Assembly (NCBI GenBank): GCA_038199755.1
Contig: JBBPYR010000070.1
Location: 1 to 64,000 of the forward strand
Direction of reading: 5' to 3'
Length of the DNA stretch: 64,000 nucleotides
Origin: JBBPYR01 sp038199755
GTDB lineage: Bacteria; Chloroflexota; Ktedonobacteria; Ktedonobacterales; Ktedonobacteraceae
The first letter of the stretch is position 1. Each line of letters begins with the position of its first letter. The position numbers were made by a program, and so were the translations under genes. Shown here piece by piece: positions 45,056 to 55,394 of this stretch. The notes beneath the pieces were generated by a model that saw only the letters and a list, made by a program, of their open reading frames with translations, was not told the origin of the DNA and made no database searches.

Positions 45056-47715
45056 TGCTGACGGTATTATGGCTTAAGGGACTCCTGCTGCGCCGTTCAG
45101 GACGTTTGCTAGGGACAATGATCGGTGTCTCACTCACCGTTGCCCTGCTGGCTTCTCTTGGAACGTTTATTGCTTCCAGCGCGGTTTCTATGACGCAGCG
45201 CGCTATTGCCGATGTGCCAGTAGATTGGCAGGTGCAGCTCTCTCCTGGAACTGACATAGCAAAGAGCACAGTTGCCGTAGGTCAATCCACGGCGTATACG
45301 GCTCTTGAGCAAGTGGGTTATGCAAATGTGGGCGGCTTTTCCGCAACCACGGGTACAACAACGCAGACAACGGGAGCTGGGAAAGTGGTTGGCATCAGTT
45401 CAACCTATCGGCAGCACTTTCCCGCCGAGTTGCGGTTGTTGATTGGTTCCTTTGATGGCGTCCTTGTTGCACAGCAGACAGCCTCTAATCTCCATGTCAC
45501 CATTGGGGACAGCGTGATGATACAACGTTTGGGGCTTCCTACGACAAGTGTGAAAGTCGCAGGGATTGTCGACCTTCCCAACGTCGATTCCTTTTTTCAA
45601 GCTGTGGGCATACCGGCGAATTCCGCGCCCCAAGCACCGCCAGATAACATATTGCTTCTACCCAACGAGAGCTGGCACCAACTCTTCGATGCCCAGGCTG
45701 GTGTTCGACCCGACTCTATCCGCACGCAACTGCATGTGCGTATCGCCCATACGTTACCCTCTAATCCCAATGATGCCTATCTGACGGTGCTACAACAGGC
45801 GAACAATGTGGAAGCGCGCATTGCGGGTAGTGGTGTTGTTGGCAATAATCTCGCGGCGCGTTTAGACGGTGTGCGTAAAGATGCTCTGTATGCGCAGGTG
45901 CTTTTTCTCTTCCTTGGTTTACCTGGTGTCGTCCTGGCGATCTTGCTCACGCTAGCTGTGGCGGCCTCTGGCGGCACACGCCACCGCCAAGAGCAAGCCC
46001 TGCTTCGTGTGAGAGGCTCTTCACTCGGACAGGTACTACGATTAGAGACGACAGAAGCCCTTGTAGTGGGATGTGGTGGTGTGCTGCTTGGAATTGCTCT
46101 CACGTATCTCGTTGCGGCATTTATTACTCCTGTGGGGGTCTTTGTATCCACCACTACAGTGGTGTGGGTAGCAGGAGCAGCCCTAGTTGGTTTCGCGCTG
46201 GCGATGGTGGCGATACTCTATCCGACCTGGATGCAAACGCGACAAGCGACGGTGGTAGCGACACGAGCAGTACTGGGACGGAGAGCAGTTCCGCTTTGGC
46301 AGCGTGCCTATCTCGATATTGTTCTGCTGGCGATAGCCGCCATTCTGTATTGGCGGACCGCCAGTACTGGCTATCAGGTCGTGCTGGCTCCCGAGGGGGT
46401 TGCTAGCTCATCGGTGGCATACGAAACATTTCTTGCGCCCGCGGGTCTATGGATTGGCATAGCTTTGCTCACCATTCGTCTCTGGAATATCCTGCTTGTG
46501 CGGGGACGGAGGACCTTTGCAGGCATTTTACGTCCTATAGCGCACGGACTTTCCGGCGTGGTGGCAGCCTCTCTTGGGAGACAAAGGGTGATGGTGACGC
46601 GAGGACTCGTGCTCGTCGCATTGGCTTTTTCGTTTGCCATCTCGACAGCCATCTTTAATACAACCTACAATACACAAGCACAGGTTGACGCCCAACTCAC
46701 AAATGGAGCTGATGTCGCAGTAACAGGTTCCACCACCTCGCCAGCCAGTAGCAAGCTTGCTAACCTGAAAGCACTTCCCGGTGTGGTGGCAGTCCAACCA
46801 ATGCAGCATCGCTTTGCCTATGTCGGAACTGACCTACAAGATATCTTTGGTATTGATGCCCTCCATATTGGCACTGCCGCTCCGCTTTCAAATGCCTTCT
46901 TCGGCAACCACAATGCGAAAGCAACGCTGGCAGCTCTAGCCGCACATCAGGATGGCGTTCTGGTTTCAGAAGAAACGGTGCTGAACTTTCAACTTCAGGT
47001 GGGTGATCAGCTCAATTTACGGATCCAAAATATGCAGGATCATCGCTATCACGTTGTTCCCTTCCACTTTCTTGGCGTTACGCGTGAGTTTCCTACGGCA
47101 CCTAAAGATTCATTTTTGATCGTCAATAGTAGCTACTTGACTCAACAGAGTGGAACGGGCGCGGCAGAAGTCGTTTTGATGCGCACCAATGGGGATGTAC
47201 AGGGCGTAACCAAACATGCCCAGGATGTGGTGAGTGACTTGGCAGGGGCCAGGGTAACGGATATTAGCTCAACACAGCGCGCCATCAGCTCTAGCCTCAC
47301 AGCGGTTGACCTAAGAGGTCTTACTACCCTGGAGCTTGCCTTTGCCATCCTGTTTGTCGCTGGAGCAACAGGGCTGGTATTAGCCCTTGGTCTTGCTGAA
47401 CGAAGGCGTACCTTTGCAATACTCAGCGCACTGGGAGCAAAGAGAAAGCACATGGATGCATTCCTGTGGAGCGAAGGGCTAGTGATTCAAATAGGAGGAG
47501 GCGTGATTGGTATTGCGTTAGGCGTGGGTGTGGCACAAATGCTTGTGAATCTGCTGACAGGTGTGTTCGATCCCGCACCAGAGGCACTCACTATCCCCTG
47601 GTTGTATCTCGCGGTACTCGTACTGGCAGCGGTAGCCTCTATGGTGCTGGCAATACTTGGGGCACAGATCACGGCAACTCGTTGTGCGCCGATGGAAGCA
47701 CTGCGTGGCCTCTAG
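45055..47715 (+). CDS. Large FtsX-family ABC permease
   Basis: 886 residues. Hydrophobic segments near the N-terminus (about 17-42), about 290-315, 335-360, 365-390, 420-440, 460-480, 505-530 and three at the C-terminus (about 760-880), giving two FtsX units, with large extracytoplasmic regions (about 45-280 and 545-750). This is the layout of MacB/YknZ-like or BceB-like mechanotransmission transporters, which extract or sense lipoproteins and peptide antibiotics. The ATG overlaps the ATPase stop (TAATG). Confidence 0.9.
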   Translation: MLTVLWLKGLLLRRSGRLLGTMIGVSLTVALLASLGTFIASSAVSMTQRAIADVPVDWQVQLSPGTDIAKSTVAVGQSTAYTALEQVGYANVGGFSATTGTTTQTTGAGKVVGISSTYRQHFPAELRLLIGSFDGVLVAQQTASNLHVTIGDSVMIQRLGLPTTSVKVAGIVDLPNVDSFFQAVGIPANSAPQAPPDNILLLPNESWHQLFDAQAGVRPDSIRTQLHVRIAHTLPSNPNDAYLTVLQQANNVEARIAGSGVVGNNLAARLDGVRKDALYAQVLFLFLGLPGVVLAILLTLAVAASGGTRHRQEQALLRVRGSSLGQVLRLETTEALVVGCGGVLLGIALTYLVAAFITPVGVFVSTTTVVWVAGAALVGFALAMVAILYPTWMQTRQATVVATRAVLGRRAVPLWQRAYLDIVLLAIAAILYWRTASTGYQVVLAPEGVASSSVAYETFLAPAGLWIGIALLTIRLWNILLVRGRRTFAGILRPIAHGLSGVVAASLGRQRVMVTRGLVLVALAFSFAISTAIFNTTYNTQAQVDAQLTNGADVAVTGSTTSPASSKLANLKALPGVVAVQPMQHRFAYVGTDLQDIFGIDALHIGTAAPLSNAFFGNHNAKATLAALAAHQDGVLVSEETVLNFQLQVGDQLNLRIQNMQDHRYHVVPFHFLGVTREFPTAPKDSFLIVNSSYLTQQSGTGAAEVVLMRTNGDVQGVTKHAQDVVSDLAGARVTDISSTQRAISSSLTAVDLRGLTTLELAFAILFVAGATGLVLALGLAERRRTFAILSALGAKRKHMDAFLWSEGLVIQIGGGVIGIALGVGVAQMLVNLLTGVFDPAPEALTIPWLYLAVLVLAAVASMVLAILGAQITATRCAPMEALRGL

Positions 47716-47851
47716 TCCTACCTATGAGTCATTCCGGATTCGATACCGCTGGCGGGCTCCTTCTCTTTGTACGGATTTGGAGGGGACTCGATGCCATCAA
47801 GATTGAACGAAGAAGTTCGCCGCAGTACCGAATTCGATTCTCTTAATCCCT

Positions 47852-48344
47852 CTTTGTGAGCATACTGGGTCAGCCGTGGCGCGGCGGGCGAGTCGGCCCA
47901 GCCGTCCGGCGAGCGTTGTCAGCGTGGCCTCGTCGCGTTTGCCCAGCGACACGGCTTTTCGGGACGGTGAAAGGCGAAGACGCGCCGACTACACGGCTCT
48001 GGGTCAAGATGGTTGGTGAAGCGCGTCTCGATGCCCGTCGTGTCATAGCTAAAAGGCAGTTTCGCGCGCTCCGTGGGAAGAATAGCTGGCAGGCTCGTCA
48101 GATATTTCTCGCTTTGTTCCTCCACGCCGATCAGCGTCTGGCCGACCTTCTTGGCCTCGATCAACCCCACCGCTTCTTCGTTGACGAACAGCAGGTAGTC
48201 CGCTATGCCCGTTCCCAGCGAAAACTCGCGCACGGCAACACCCATTGCCGCGGTCAGATTCAACTCATTGCGGTCTTGTATCACCCAGCCTGCTTGTCCC
48301 AGCAAGGCATCAATCGTCTTTCGGGCGCGCTCTTCAGGCTTCAT
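47852..48344 (-). pseudogene. hsdR: Type I restriction R-subunit remnant with internal deletion
   Basis: The first about 130 residues match the N-terminal nuclease domain of HsdR: Asp in GIADYLLFVNEEAVGLIEAKK (the D...E-x-K site), then SEKYLTSLP and TGIETRFTNHLDPEP and FHRPE. After that the frame leaves the family, and a different frame reads KRDEATLTTLAGRLGRLARR, resembling the far C-terminal part of such subunits. Most of a roughly 900-residue protein is deleted. No hsdM or hsdS is in the window. Confidence 0.72.
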
Positions 48345-48732
48345 CTTCCATCCGTTCTAGCCAATGCTGCTTGTTCGCAGTTTGCGCTTCTCAGTAGGCA
48401 CTCCTGCAAATGATTGACACAACTGTTGCGCTAGTATAGCGTATTGGCACCAGTCTGAACAATTTCCGCCATGTTTCCCTGAAATCAATGCAAAAAGTTC
48501 TCCTAGTGTGACTGTCTTGATTGGTTCAAAAGTACGCTCATGCTACCCAATAGCTTGTTAAGCGGCGTCATCTCTTCTGGGTGCTAGCATGTCCGCTTGT
48601 GGGACTCGTTCTTGCCTTAAGCGCAGAAGGGTCAAGGCGGAGCGAGCGAGGGCAAAATGGTAGAAACACGATGGCATCGCGCTCCTCGTGCCGATGTCTG
48701 TCATGGACCATCGAGAGAGTTGGAGGAGATGT
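48345..48732. other. Intergenic region
   Basis: 388 bases with no supported gene, hairpin or repeat that I can see. It must hold the promoter of the receiver gene at 48733. Confidence 0.5.
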
Positions 48733-49161
48733 ATGTCGCACGTCCAGGAAGAACCGTCTGTAAGCGATCGTACGGAAGCCAAAATTATTCTGATCGTCGA
48801 CGATAATATGATTATGCGCGAGTATCTCGAACAGGTTCTTTCTGAAGAAACGTCTTATCAACTCGTGCTGGTCTCTAATGGTTTTGAAGCATTAAAACTG
48901 ATAGGCAAGATGAAACCGAGCCTGTTTATTCTGGATTATTGGATGCCAGGAATGAATGGTATTGAACTGTATGATCGGCTTCATGAGCAAAAAGAGTTCG
49001 AAAAGACTCCTGCCATCATGATCAGCGTCCATTTACCTAAACGTGAGCTCGCAGTACGCGCTCTTGTTGGCATACAGAATCCCTTTGAGCTCAGCGAACT
49101 GCTCACCACGATTGAAGCATTATTAGGGAACCAGGAGCCTCATCAACAGGAAACCCCATGA
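48733..49161 (+). CDS. Single-domain response regulator lacking the conserved Lys
   Basis: 142 residues forming one receiver domain. The acidic pair is IVDDN (about 23), the phospho-acceptor Asp is in FILDYWMPG (about 71), and Ser is in MISVHL. The nearly invariant Lys-Pro before Phe is replaced by Asn-Pro (IQNPFELSEL, about 114), so phosphorylation switching may be altered. GGAGGAGATGT precedes the ATG at 48733. It has no output domain and precedes a PAS-type kinase 172 bases downstream, a likely partner. Confidence 0.88.
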   Translation: MSHVQEEPSVSDRTEAKIILIVDDNMIMREYLEQVLSEETSYQLVLVSNGFEALKLIGKMKPSLFILDYWMPGMNGIELYDRLHEQKEFEKTPAIMISVHLPKRELAVRALVGIQNPFELSELLTTIEALLGNQEPHQQETP

Positions 49162-49333
49162 CGCTGAACTCCTTTTCATAGCAGGTTCATTTCCTCTCAT
49201 TGTGCAAACCTCCCCTTCCATTTCCCGTTTACGAGCTGTCTTTTCTGTGGTAAGATGCACTGTAATCAACGATCCTATCCATACTCTCACTACGTCTGGC
49301 ATACTTCCTACGCGAGAAGAATGAGCTGTTGTT

Positions 49334-50848
49334 ATGGTGAAATCTGGGTCAAAGAAACCACATACCCGTTCTCACATCACCTCTTCGCTACAAGATCGTC
49401 GGCAAGAACGGGATCGTCACGTGAACGGGGAACGCTTCCGCTCTATCTGGGAACACGCCCTTGATGCTATGGCCCTTTCTGATCCGCAAGGGCTCATTTT
49501 GATGACCAATCCCGCGTACCACCAACTCTACGGCTACTCATCCGAAGAAGTGAATGGCAAGAGCTTTGCTATTATTTTCCCAGAAGAGCAGCGCGCATGG
49601 GCTATCGAGGAATACCAGCGCACCTTTGCCAAGCCAGCCATCGAACCTACCGTTGAAAGCACGATTCGCCGCAAAGATGGAACGGAGCGTGCGGTTGAGG
49701 TACGGTACCATTTTGTGCTTGAGAACGGGCAACGGAGCGCGATGGTTTCCATCGTGCGTGATATCACGGAGCAGAAACGGGTGCAGCAAGCGTTACAACG
49801 GATGCAACAGCGCGCGCAACGGCTGATGGAGTCCAATATCATCGGGGTCTTCATCGCGGATGAGGACACTATTCTCGAGAGCAATGATGCGTTTCTCGAG
49901 ATCGTTGGGTACAGCAGAGATGATCTTCACCACGCAAAGATCCACTGGTTGACCATGACCCCACCCAAATATGCTCATCTGAGCCAGAAGGCACTGCAAG
50001 AGGTGCGAGAACGGGGAGTCTGTACCCCGTTTGAGAAGGAATATATCCGCAAAGATGGCAGAGCCGTGCCCATTCTGATCGGATCGGCCCGCTTGCAGGA
50101 GGAGCCGCTGCAATGGGTGTGCTTTGTGCTGGATATTTCCGAGCGAAAAGCGCTTGAGCAACGCAAAGAGGAGTTTCTCAGTATGGTCAGCCACGAACTG
50201 AAAACGCCGCTCTCCAACATCTGGATACTCACGCACTTACTCAGAAAGCAACTCACCGCCACGGGATTTCAGGATCCAGACCAGTACCTCACTCAGCTGG
50301 ACACGCAAGCCAGACAGTTGATGAAGCTGCTCACTGATGTGTTGGAAGTGTCCCAATTGGAGGCGGGATATCTCCTGTACGCGGAAGAGCCGTTTGAGAT
50401 GAATGCTCTGCTACAGGAGATCGTCACGACGCTCCAACAGGTCAGCCCCGACCACATGATTGTCGTCACTGGCACGGCGACGACCCTCGTAACAGGAGAT
50501 CGGGACCGCCTCGGTCAGGTGTTAACCAACCTGCTCACCAACGCTATTAAGTACTCGGTGGGGACGGGTACCATCGATGTCTTTCTTACTTCTACCGACG
50601 AGGTGCTGACGGTCAGCGTGCGTGATTATGGTATTGGCATTTCCCATGAGCAGCAGTCCAGGATATTTGAGCGGTTTTATCGGGCGCAAAGCGGTCAGCA
50701 AGGAAACTTTCCCGGCTTTGGCATGGGACTCTACATTTCTTCTGAGATCGTCAAGCGGCACGGTGGGCGCATCACCGTCGAGAGTGAAGAAGGAAAAGGC
50801 TCAATCTTCACCGTGATGCTTCCTGTTGGAAAAGGAACAGCACTGTAA
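49334..50848 (+). CDS. Two-PAS soluble sensor histidine kinase
   Basis: 504 residues, no TM segment. PAS1 about 36-150 (HALDAMALSDPQGLILMTNPAYHQLYGYSSEE), PAS2 about 160-275 (NIIGVFIADEDTILESNDAFLEIVGYSRDDL), H box SMVSHELKTPLSN near 291, N box NLLTNAIKYS near 396, G boxes YGIGIS and GFGMGLYISSEIV. The start has a poor ribosome site; GTG codons slightly further in are alternatives. It follows a stand-alone receiver gene. Confidence 0.92.
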   Translation: MVKSGSKKPHTRSHITSSLQDRRQERDRHVNGERFRSIWEHALDAMALSDPQGLILMTNPAYHQLYGYSSEEVNGKSFAIIFPEEQRAWAIEEYQRTFAKPAIEPTVESTIRRKDGTERAVEVRYHFVLENGQRSAMVSIVRDITEQKRVQQALQRMQQRAQRLMESNIIGVFIADEDTILESNDAFLEIVGYSRDDLHHAKIHWLTMTPPKYAHLSQKALQEVRERGVCTPFEKEYIRKDGRAVPILIGSARLQEEPLQWVCFVLDISERKALEQRKEEFLSMVSHELKTPLSNIWILTHLLRKQLTATGFQDPDQYLTQLDTQARQLMKLLTDVLEVSQLEAGYLLYAEEPFEMNALLQEIVTTLQQVSPDHMIVVTGTATTLVTGDRDRLGQVLTNLLTNAIKYSVGTGTIDVFLTSTDEVLTVSVRDYGIGISHEQQSRIFERFYRAQSGQQGNFPGFGMGLYISSEIVKRHGGRITVESEEGKGSIFTVMLPVGKGTAL

Positions 50849-50902
50849 GCAGAGGCTGTTGTTGGAGAAGAACGCAGCTTGCCTGCCCAAAAGAGGTCCG
50901 CT

Positions 50903-51585
50903 TCACTCCCAGAGTGAAACAGCTTGTAATGCTGGCGATTGCGTTGTCTCATTCTTATCCACCAACCCTGAAATAGTTACCCCTAAGAGGCGCACCAACT
51001 TTGGATTTCCCTCAAGATGCGCCAACAATGTTCGCAGCACGGGCATCATCGCTTGAGCGTCTTGCAAGGGTTTAGTGAGCGTGATGGCACGGGTGATTTG
51101 TTCAAAGTCAGCGAATTTGACTTTGAGCGTGACCGTCTTTCCGGCGACCTGCATTTCGTGCAATCGCGTTTCCACCTGGCTTGCCAATTGCTCCAGAATG
51201 CGCATCATCTCCTCACGATCGCTGATATCGTGGAGGAGCGTCGTCTCTTTGCCAATCGATTTGCGCAGCCGCTCTGGTTCAACCGCACGATGGTCTTCTC
51301 CGCGAACCAAATGGTAGAGTTGGTCACCATACTTGCCCAAAAGCGCATGCAGGCTGTCCTCGGAGAGGTGCCGCAGATCAGCACCGGTGTGTATTCCTTG
51401 CGCTTCTAATTTCGCTGCGGTCACTTTACCCACCCCAAAGAACTTTGTGACGGGTAGTACAGCCAGGAACTGCTCAGCCTGTTCTGGTCGCACGACCGTC
51501 AAGCCGTCAGGCTTGTGGGTATCGCTGGCGATTTTGGCGACGAACTTGCAATAGGAGACGCCGATGGAGATTATGTGGAATAAGA
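50903..51585 (-). pseudogene. dinB: DNA polymerase IV fragment lacking the catalytic palm
   Basis: The frame covers only the C-terminal half of a Y-family polymerase: SIGVSYCKFVAKIASDTHKPDGLTVV (upstream of the ATG at 51502 in the same frame), the helix-hairpin-helix thumb LPVTKFFGVGKVTAAKL, and the little-finger domain IGKETTLLHDI to the end. The N-terminal about 130 residues with the catalytic acidic residues (SxDE) are absent. It cannot be an active polymerase. Confidence 0.78.
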
Positions 51586-51900
51586 AACAGGAGTATTTCT
51601 GAGTCAGAGTGAGGTAGGATTAGGATCACTGCAAAAATCTATTACAAAACAATTTGTTATATTTAAGGGTCTATGGGACATTGGAACAGAAAAGCGATTT
51701 AGGAGAAAGAAGTCCGCACGCGTCAGTTACCAACGAACCTCGCTCTCCCCTCATGTCTCGGGAACCACTTCGTTCGATGGGTTGGGACAACTGCTGTTCT
51801 CCACCTATATCACGCATTCGATTACGAGTCCAACGTGTACGTGTGGGCAGATTTCTGATGAGGCGATGTGGACACGAGATGTTGGATGAGGCAATGCGGC
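51586..51900. other. Region between dinB fragment and ABC ATPase gene
   Basis: About 315 bases. A plus-strand frame runs through it but resembles nothing I know. No RNA or repeat seen. Confidence 0.45.
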
Positions 51901-52620
51901 TTACGCCTCCTTTTGCTGTAATTCTCCAAGCTGAATGTGACGGTCAGCGAGACGTGCAATTTCCTGGTCGTGTGTCACCATGATTAATGTTTGATTGCCG
52001 TTCATTTGCAATTCGCGCAATACCTGCAAGACCTCGGCACCAGTATTTGTATCAAGATTGCCCGTTGGCTCATCTGCAAGCAGCACCCTTGGCTGATTAA
52101 TCAACGCACGAGCAATCGCCACACGCTGCTGCTCACCTCCTGAAAGTCGGGCTGGTGTGTGCCCTAAACGATTTTCCAGCCCTACACGTATAAGCAATTC
52201 CTGTGCTCGTTTCTTCAAATCAAAAGAAAGCTTACGTCGATAAGGAAGCAGGGGAGCCATCACGTTTTCCAGCGCAGTCATGTTTGGCAAAAGATAAAAG
52301 AGTTGAAAGACAAATCCAACTTTCTCTCGTCGAAAATCGGCTGCTGCAACCCCTCGTATAGTGTGAACCGCAACGTCGTCGAGCCAAATTTCTCCTTTAT
52401 CGGGCACATCCAATGCTCCCAAGAGCATCAACAGAGTTGTCTTGCCTGAACCAGAAGAGCCTGTGATCGCAATAAACTCGCCGGTTTGCACCTCGAAGCC
52501 AACATGCTCTAACACGCCTACCTTGCCATTCGGTATCGCATACGATTTACTGATATCCTTGACTCTCAGAATATTCTTGCTGTCTTGCTGTGCAAATGAG
52601 AATTTCGCTACTTGTTCCAT
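51901..52620 (-). CDS. ABC transporter ATPase (MacB/LolD type)
   Basis: 239 residues with Walker A TGSSGSGKTTL (about 52), signature LSGGEQQRVAIARALI (about 155), Walker B VLLADEPTGNLD (about 178) and TGAEVLQVL. It is intact, but its partner permease gene immediately upstream (15 bases) is truncated, so the transporter is probably non-functional unless it serves another permease. Confidence 0.88.
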   Translation of the reverse strand: MEQVAKFSFAQQDSKNILRVKDISKSYAIPNGKVGVLEHVGFEVQTGEFIAITGSSGSGKTTLLMLLGALDVPDKGEIWLDDVAVHTIRGVAAADFRREKVGFVFQLFYLLPNMTALENVMAPLLPYRRKLSFDLKKRAQELLIRVGLENRLGHTPARLSGGEQQRVAIARALINQPRVLLADEPTGNLDTNTGAEVLQVLRELQMNGNQTLIMVTHDQEIARLADRHIQLGELQQKEA

Positions 52621-52635
52621 CTCTACTTGTTTCCT

Positions 52636-53398
52636 CTACTCAGCACGGAGCAGTTCAACAACTCTCATGCGACTCACTGCCCTCATCGCAGGCAGAATTG
52701 CTAGTGTTGCAACAAGTATCATCAGTGCAACGACACCACACGCTATCAATGGAACGGATACAATGTGCTGTACGACGTGTTGCACAGACAATACCCATAA
52801 CGAGACAAGTACGCCTAGAATTGTTCCTGCAATCACAAGAAGCAGTCCTTCTTGCACAAACAGTCTTTGTATCGTCCACGGACGCCAGCCTATCGCATGG
52901 AAGAGTCCGATCTCTTTCTGCCGTTCTCGCACTTGTAACAAGAGCAAGTCTGCTACACTGAGAAAGGTCAAGACAAGCGCAATCACACATCCCGCTATTT
53001 GAGGAACAGCCGTCTGCAAAAGGACATAATCGCCTAAGAGTGTCCCTTGTAGTGCTTGATGTTGGGCGAGAAGGCTATTGAACATGATCATCAAGAGCAA
53101 GGCAGAAAAGAAGAGACTCAACAGCGCAAGCAAGGCACGTGTTCGTGAGCGGCTCACATTACGTAGAACGAGCGAACCAATAGGCATGAGCATTCCTATA
53201 AAGTGTGTAAAGGATGACCCTACTATACTCGTTTTTCCAGAACTTATGGAAGAACCAGTACGTATAAGCTCGGCAGGGCGAATGTGCCAGATTTGCCAGA
53301 GAGGATACAACGTACTGATTAGAGCAAATGCTAGCATCACTGGAAGTGTCCAAAGTACTATAATCCAAAATGGGGTTACTCCTAAATTTATTGTTGAT
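52636..53398 (-). pseudogene. N-terminally truncated FtsX-family permease
   Basis: About 250 residues carrying the end of a first FtsX unit (PFWIIVLWTLPVMLAFALIS, then WQIWHIRPAELIRTG) and the full second unit with four TM segments ending RMRVVELLRAE. A stop about 20 codons upstream of the first family-like residues, and the lack of the first large domain, show loss of the N-terminal part. It sits directly before its ATPase gene. Confidence 0.72.
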
Positions 53399-53499
53399 AT
53401 GACCTACAACTCTATCTTATTAATTCTATATAATTGCCACCAATTTACATAATGGTTTGTTGCTGAATAAGCATTTATGCCTTGTTTCTTCTTGGAGCT

Positions 53500-54011
53500 T
53501 CACTTTCCCACAGTGATATGCCTTATCACGCCCAGAGGAGGAAGCGGACGTGGTGAGGCGGGCAGAGCAAGTACCTCGGGAAGTGCAAGTAAAGCTGTAT
53601 ACTCTTGATAGAATATCGCACTTTGATTCATCTGAGAAGCAGCTATGGCAAGTCCCATCAAAGAGCCTTGCGTACTTGTCACAGCACTTGTGTACAAAAC
53701 GACATCCCCATACTTAGATGCCCTGAGAACGCTTCTAGGATCACGATTATAAAAGCACTGCTGGATATGGCACTCGCTAAAAGTGCTAGCAAAAGTTGCC
53801 AGCGCAATTCGTGTTGTTGTTGCGTACGTTGTGTACTTTGAATAAACCGTGTCGTCTGCACAAAGCCTTTCAGGAAGTAATCACTCAGATCAAACAAACG
53901 CACTTCTTTAGCAAACGAGACAATGGATAATACTTGTCCATAATAGTCCGCTTGCCGTTCTTTTGGGGTATTCCTGAAAGTGACACTAAAGCGTTGGCGA
54001 CCAAACCGCAT
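53500..54011 (-). pseudogene. ABC exporter membrane-domain fragment with frameshift
   Basis: One frame (54011-53679) reads KERQADYYGQVLSIVSFAKEVRLFDLSDYF and RWQLLLALLASAISSSAFIIVILEAF, typical of the TM domain of ABC exporters. It breaks near 53698, and the next frame continues YTSAVTSTQGSLMGLAIAASQMNQSAIFYQEY and ALPASPRPLPPLG. The nucleotide-binding domain and the first TM segments are missing. Confidence 0.75.
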
Positions 54012-54582
54012 CTGGACATATGTTTGAGGAGGACAGTGTCAGGTCGAGAAGGAAGTGTTGTTCGCCAGCGACAGATCGCAGAGGACCATACGTCGTAGGC
54101 AGACGCGCAATATCTATCTCACGCTGTAGTGAGAATCCTGTTTTCAGATGGTCGAGGGGACGTGTGAGAATGCCCATATGAGTGAGTGCTTGGGAGAGGG
54201 CAACGAGATTACGCCTCAAGTAGGACTCCCGTTTCCTCTGTCGCGCGGTTTCAAGAATCTCAAGCGTGATATCAGTCAAGCGAGGACTCTTATTCATAAG
54301 GAGCACATATCCGATGGTCGTTGCCGCAGAGCGTGTCTGCCAGTATTGGGTGTGTCCAAGGTCGTTGATAGAAGTAACGACCTGCTGAACAGCCTCCTCC
54401 ACACGAGCAATCCCAAAAACCTTTTTTGCCAAAGTGTAGGGCGATATCCCTTCAAACACATCTGTGTGCTCAATGTGGTCAAGTGCATAGCCCATCACCG
54501 TCAGGTAAAGGCGTACTTCGAGTTGAGTTGTAGCATTTCGTTGACAAAAATCACGGAACGTATGCCAATGATCTCGACCCAC
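53986..54582 (-). CDS. Helical protein of unknown function, possibly a recombinase remnant
   Basis: 198 residues starting with GTG. Mostly helical, with YLRRNLVALSQALTHMGIL and LEILETARQRKRES. The sequence has a feel of the N-terminal part of large integrases of Ktedonobacter-type genomes, but I cannot support that with a catalytic motif. The last about 25 residues lie over the start of the ABC exporter fragment, so the frame may itself be truncated. Confidence 0.35.
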   Translation of the reverse strand: MGRDHWHTFRDFCQRNATTQLEVRLYLTVMGYALDHIEHTDVFEGISPYTLAKKVFGIARVEEAVQQVVTSINDLGHTQYWQTRSAATTIGYVLLMNKSPRLTDITLEILETARQRKRESYLRRNLVALSQALTHMGILTRPLDHLKTGFSLQREIDIARLPTTYGPLRSVAGEQHFLLDLTLSSSNICPDAVWSPTL

Positions 54583-54585
54583 TGC

Positions 54586-54815
54586 TCATACGACCAGTCC
54601 CAGAACGAGGTGTGACGCTGATGCATTTCCTGAAGCAAGAAGCGTTTGACTTGCGGGTAACGATACCTCTTGAGGTAAGGGACCTTGTTCTATTGCCGCA
54701 AGAATGCACGTTACTTGCTGCATGTTTTGTACACCGGTGACAACCGTTGTGATTGCAGGATGACTGAGACAAAAACGGAGCGCAATTTGTGCCAGGGATG
54801 CATCTGTGCCAACAA
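54586..54815 (-). pseudogene. C-terminal fragment of an aldo/keto reductase
   Basis: About 70 residues: SLAQIALRFCLSHPAITTVVTGVQNMQQVTCILAAIE is the well-conserved C-terminal cofactor-binding region of aldo/keto reductases. The barrel before it is missing; the family resemblance ends near 54815, where an unrelated plus-strand frame begins. Confidence 0.72.
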
Positions 54816-54840
54816 GAGCCCATGATGGACAGCCCATGCA

Positions 54841-55293
54841 CACCTGTCCGCGCTCCTGGGCTATCTGCGCACGTGCGCGTTCAGTGTGCTGGCCGATGAG
54901 AAGCGGACGCGGGCACGGAGGCCAACTCTCGTCAGCTTCGAGACAGAGAACATGCCCCAGTTCTACGAGGGGGAACTGGATCGCTGCCTGGACGACGTAG
55001 CGATACAACCGCTCTGGACGCTTCTGCTCTCGCTGTTGCCTCACCCGCAAGAGCGCGTGTTTCTCATCGCCACCTATCGTGATGGGGACATGCCACGGGA
55101 CCTGGTGCAACGCTATCCCCACTTCTTTCCCACCGTGAAAGTGGTGTACGCCATCCGTCAGCGCGTGGTGAAACACTTGCAACGTCATCGTGCCGTGCGT
55201 GCCTATCGCGAGGATGTGAGGGCACTAGCTCACGTGAGCAGGCCGCTACGATTGCTGGGCCATCATGTGCGATCTCTCATTATCGTGGAATAG
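54841..55293 (+). pseudogene. Unrecognised 5'-truncated gene fragment
   Basis: A plus-strand frame of about 150 residues with coding-like codon use: LRTCAFSVLADEKRTRARRP, FETENMPQFYEGELDRCLDD, LSLLPHPQERVFLIATYRDGDMPRDL. It has no clear start with a ribosome site and begins right at the break of the aldo/keto reductase fragment, so it is probably the 3' part of a lost gene. I do not recognise the family. Confidence 0.35.
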
Positions 55294-55394
55294 AATAAGC
55301 GTGAGAGGGAGAAAAGGCCAGCCGTAAACGTGGAATGACTCTACTGTCATCGTAGAAAAAGTACGCCAGAAACGAGTTAGCGTGGAACAAGTAC

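Noticed and set aside
51654..51983. Plus-strand 109-codon frame before the ABC ATPase
   Set aside because: Overlaps the end of the ATPase gene on the other strand and resembles no family.
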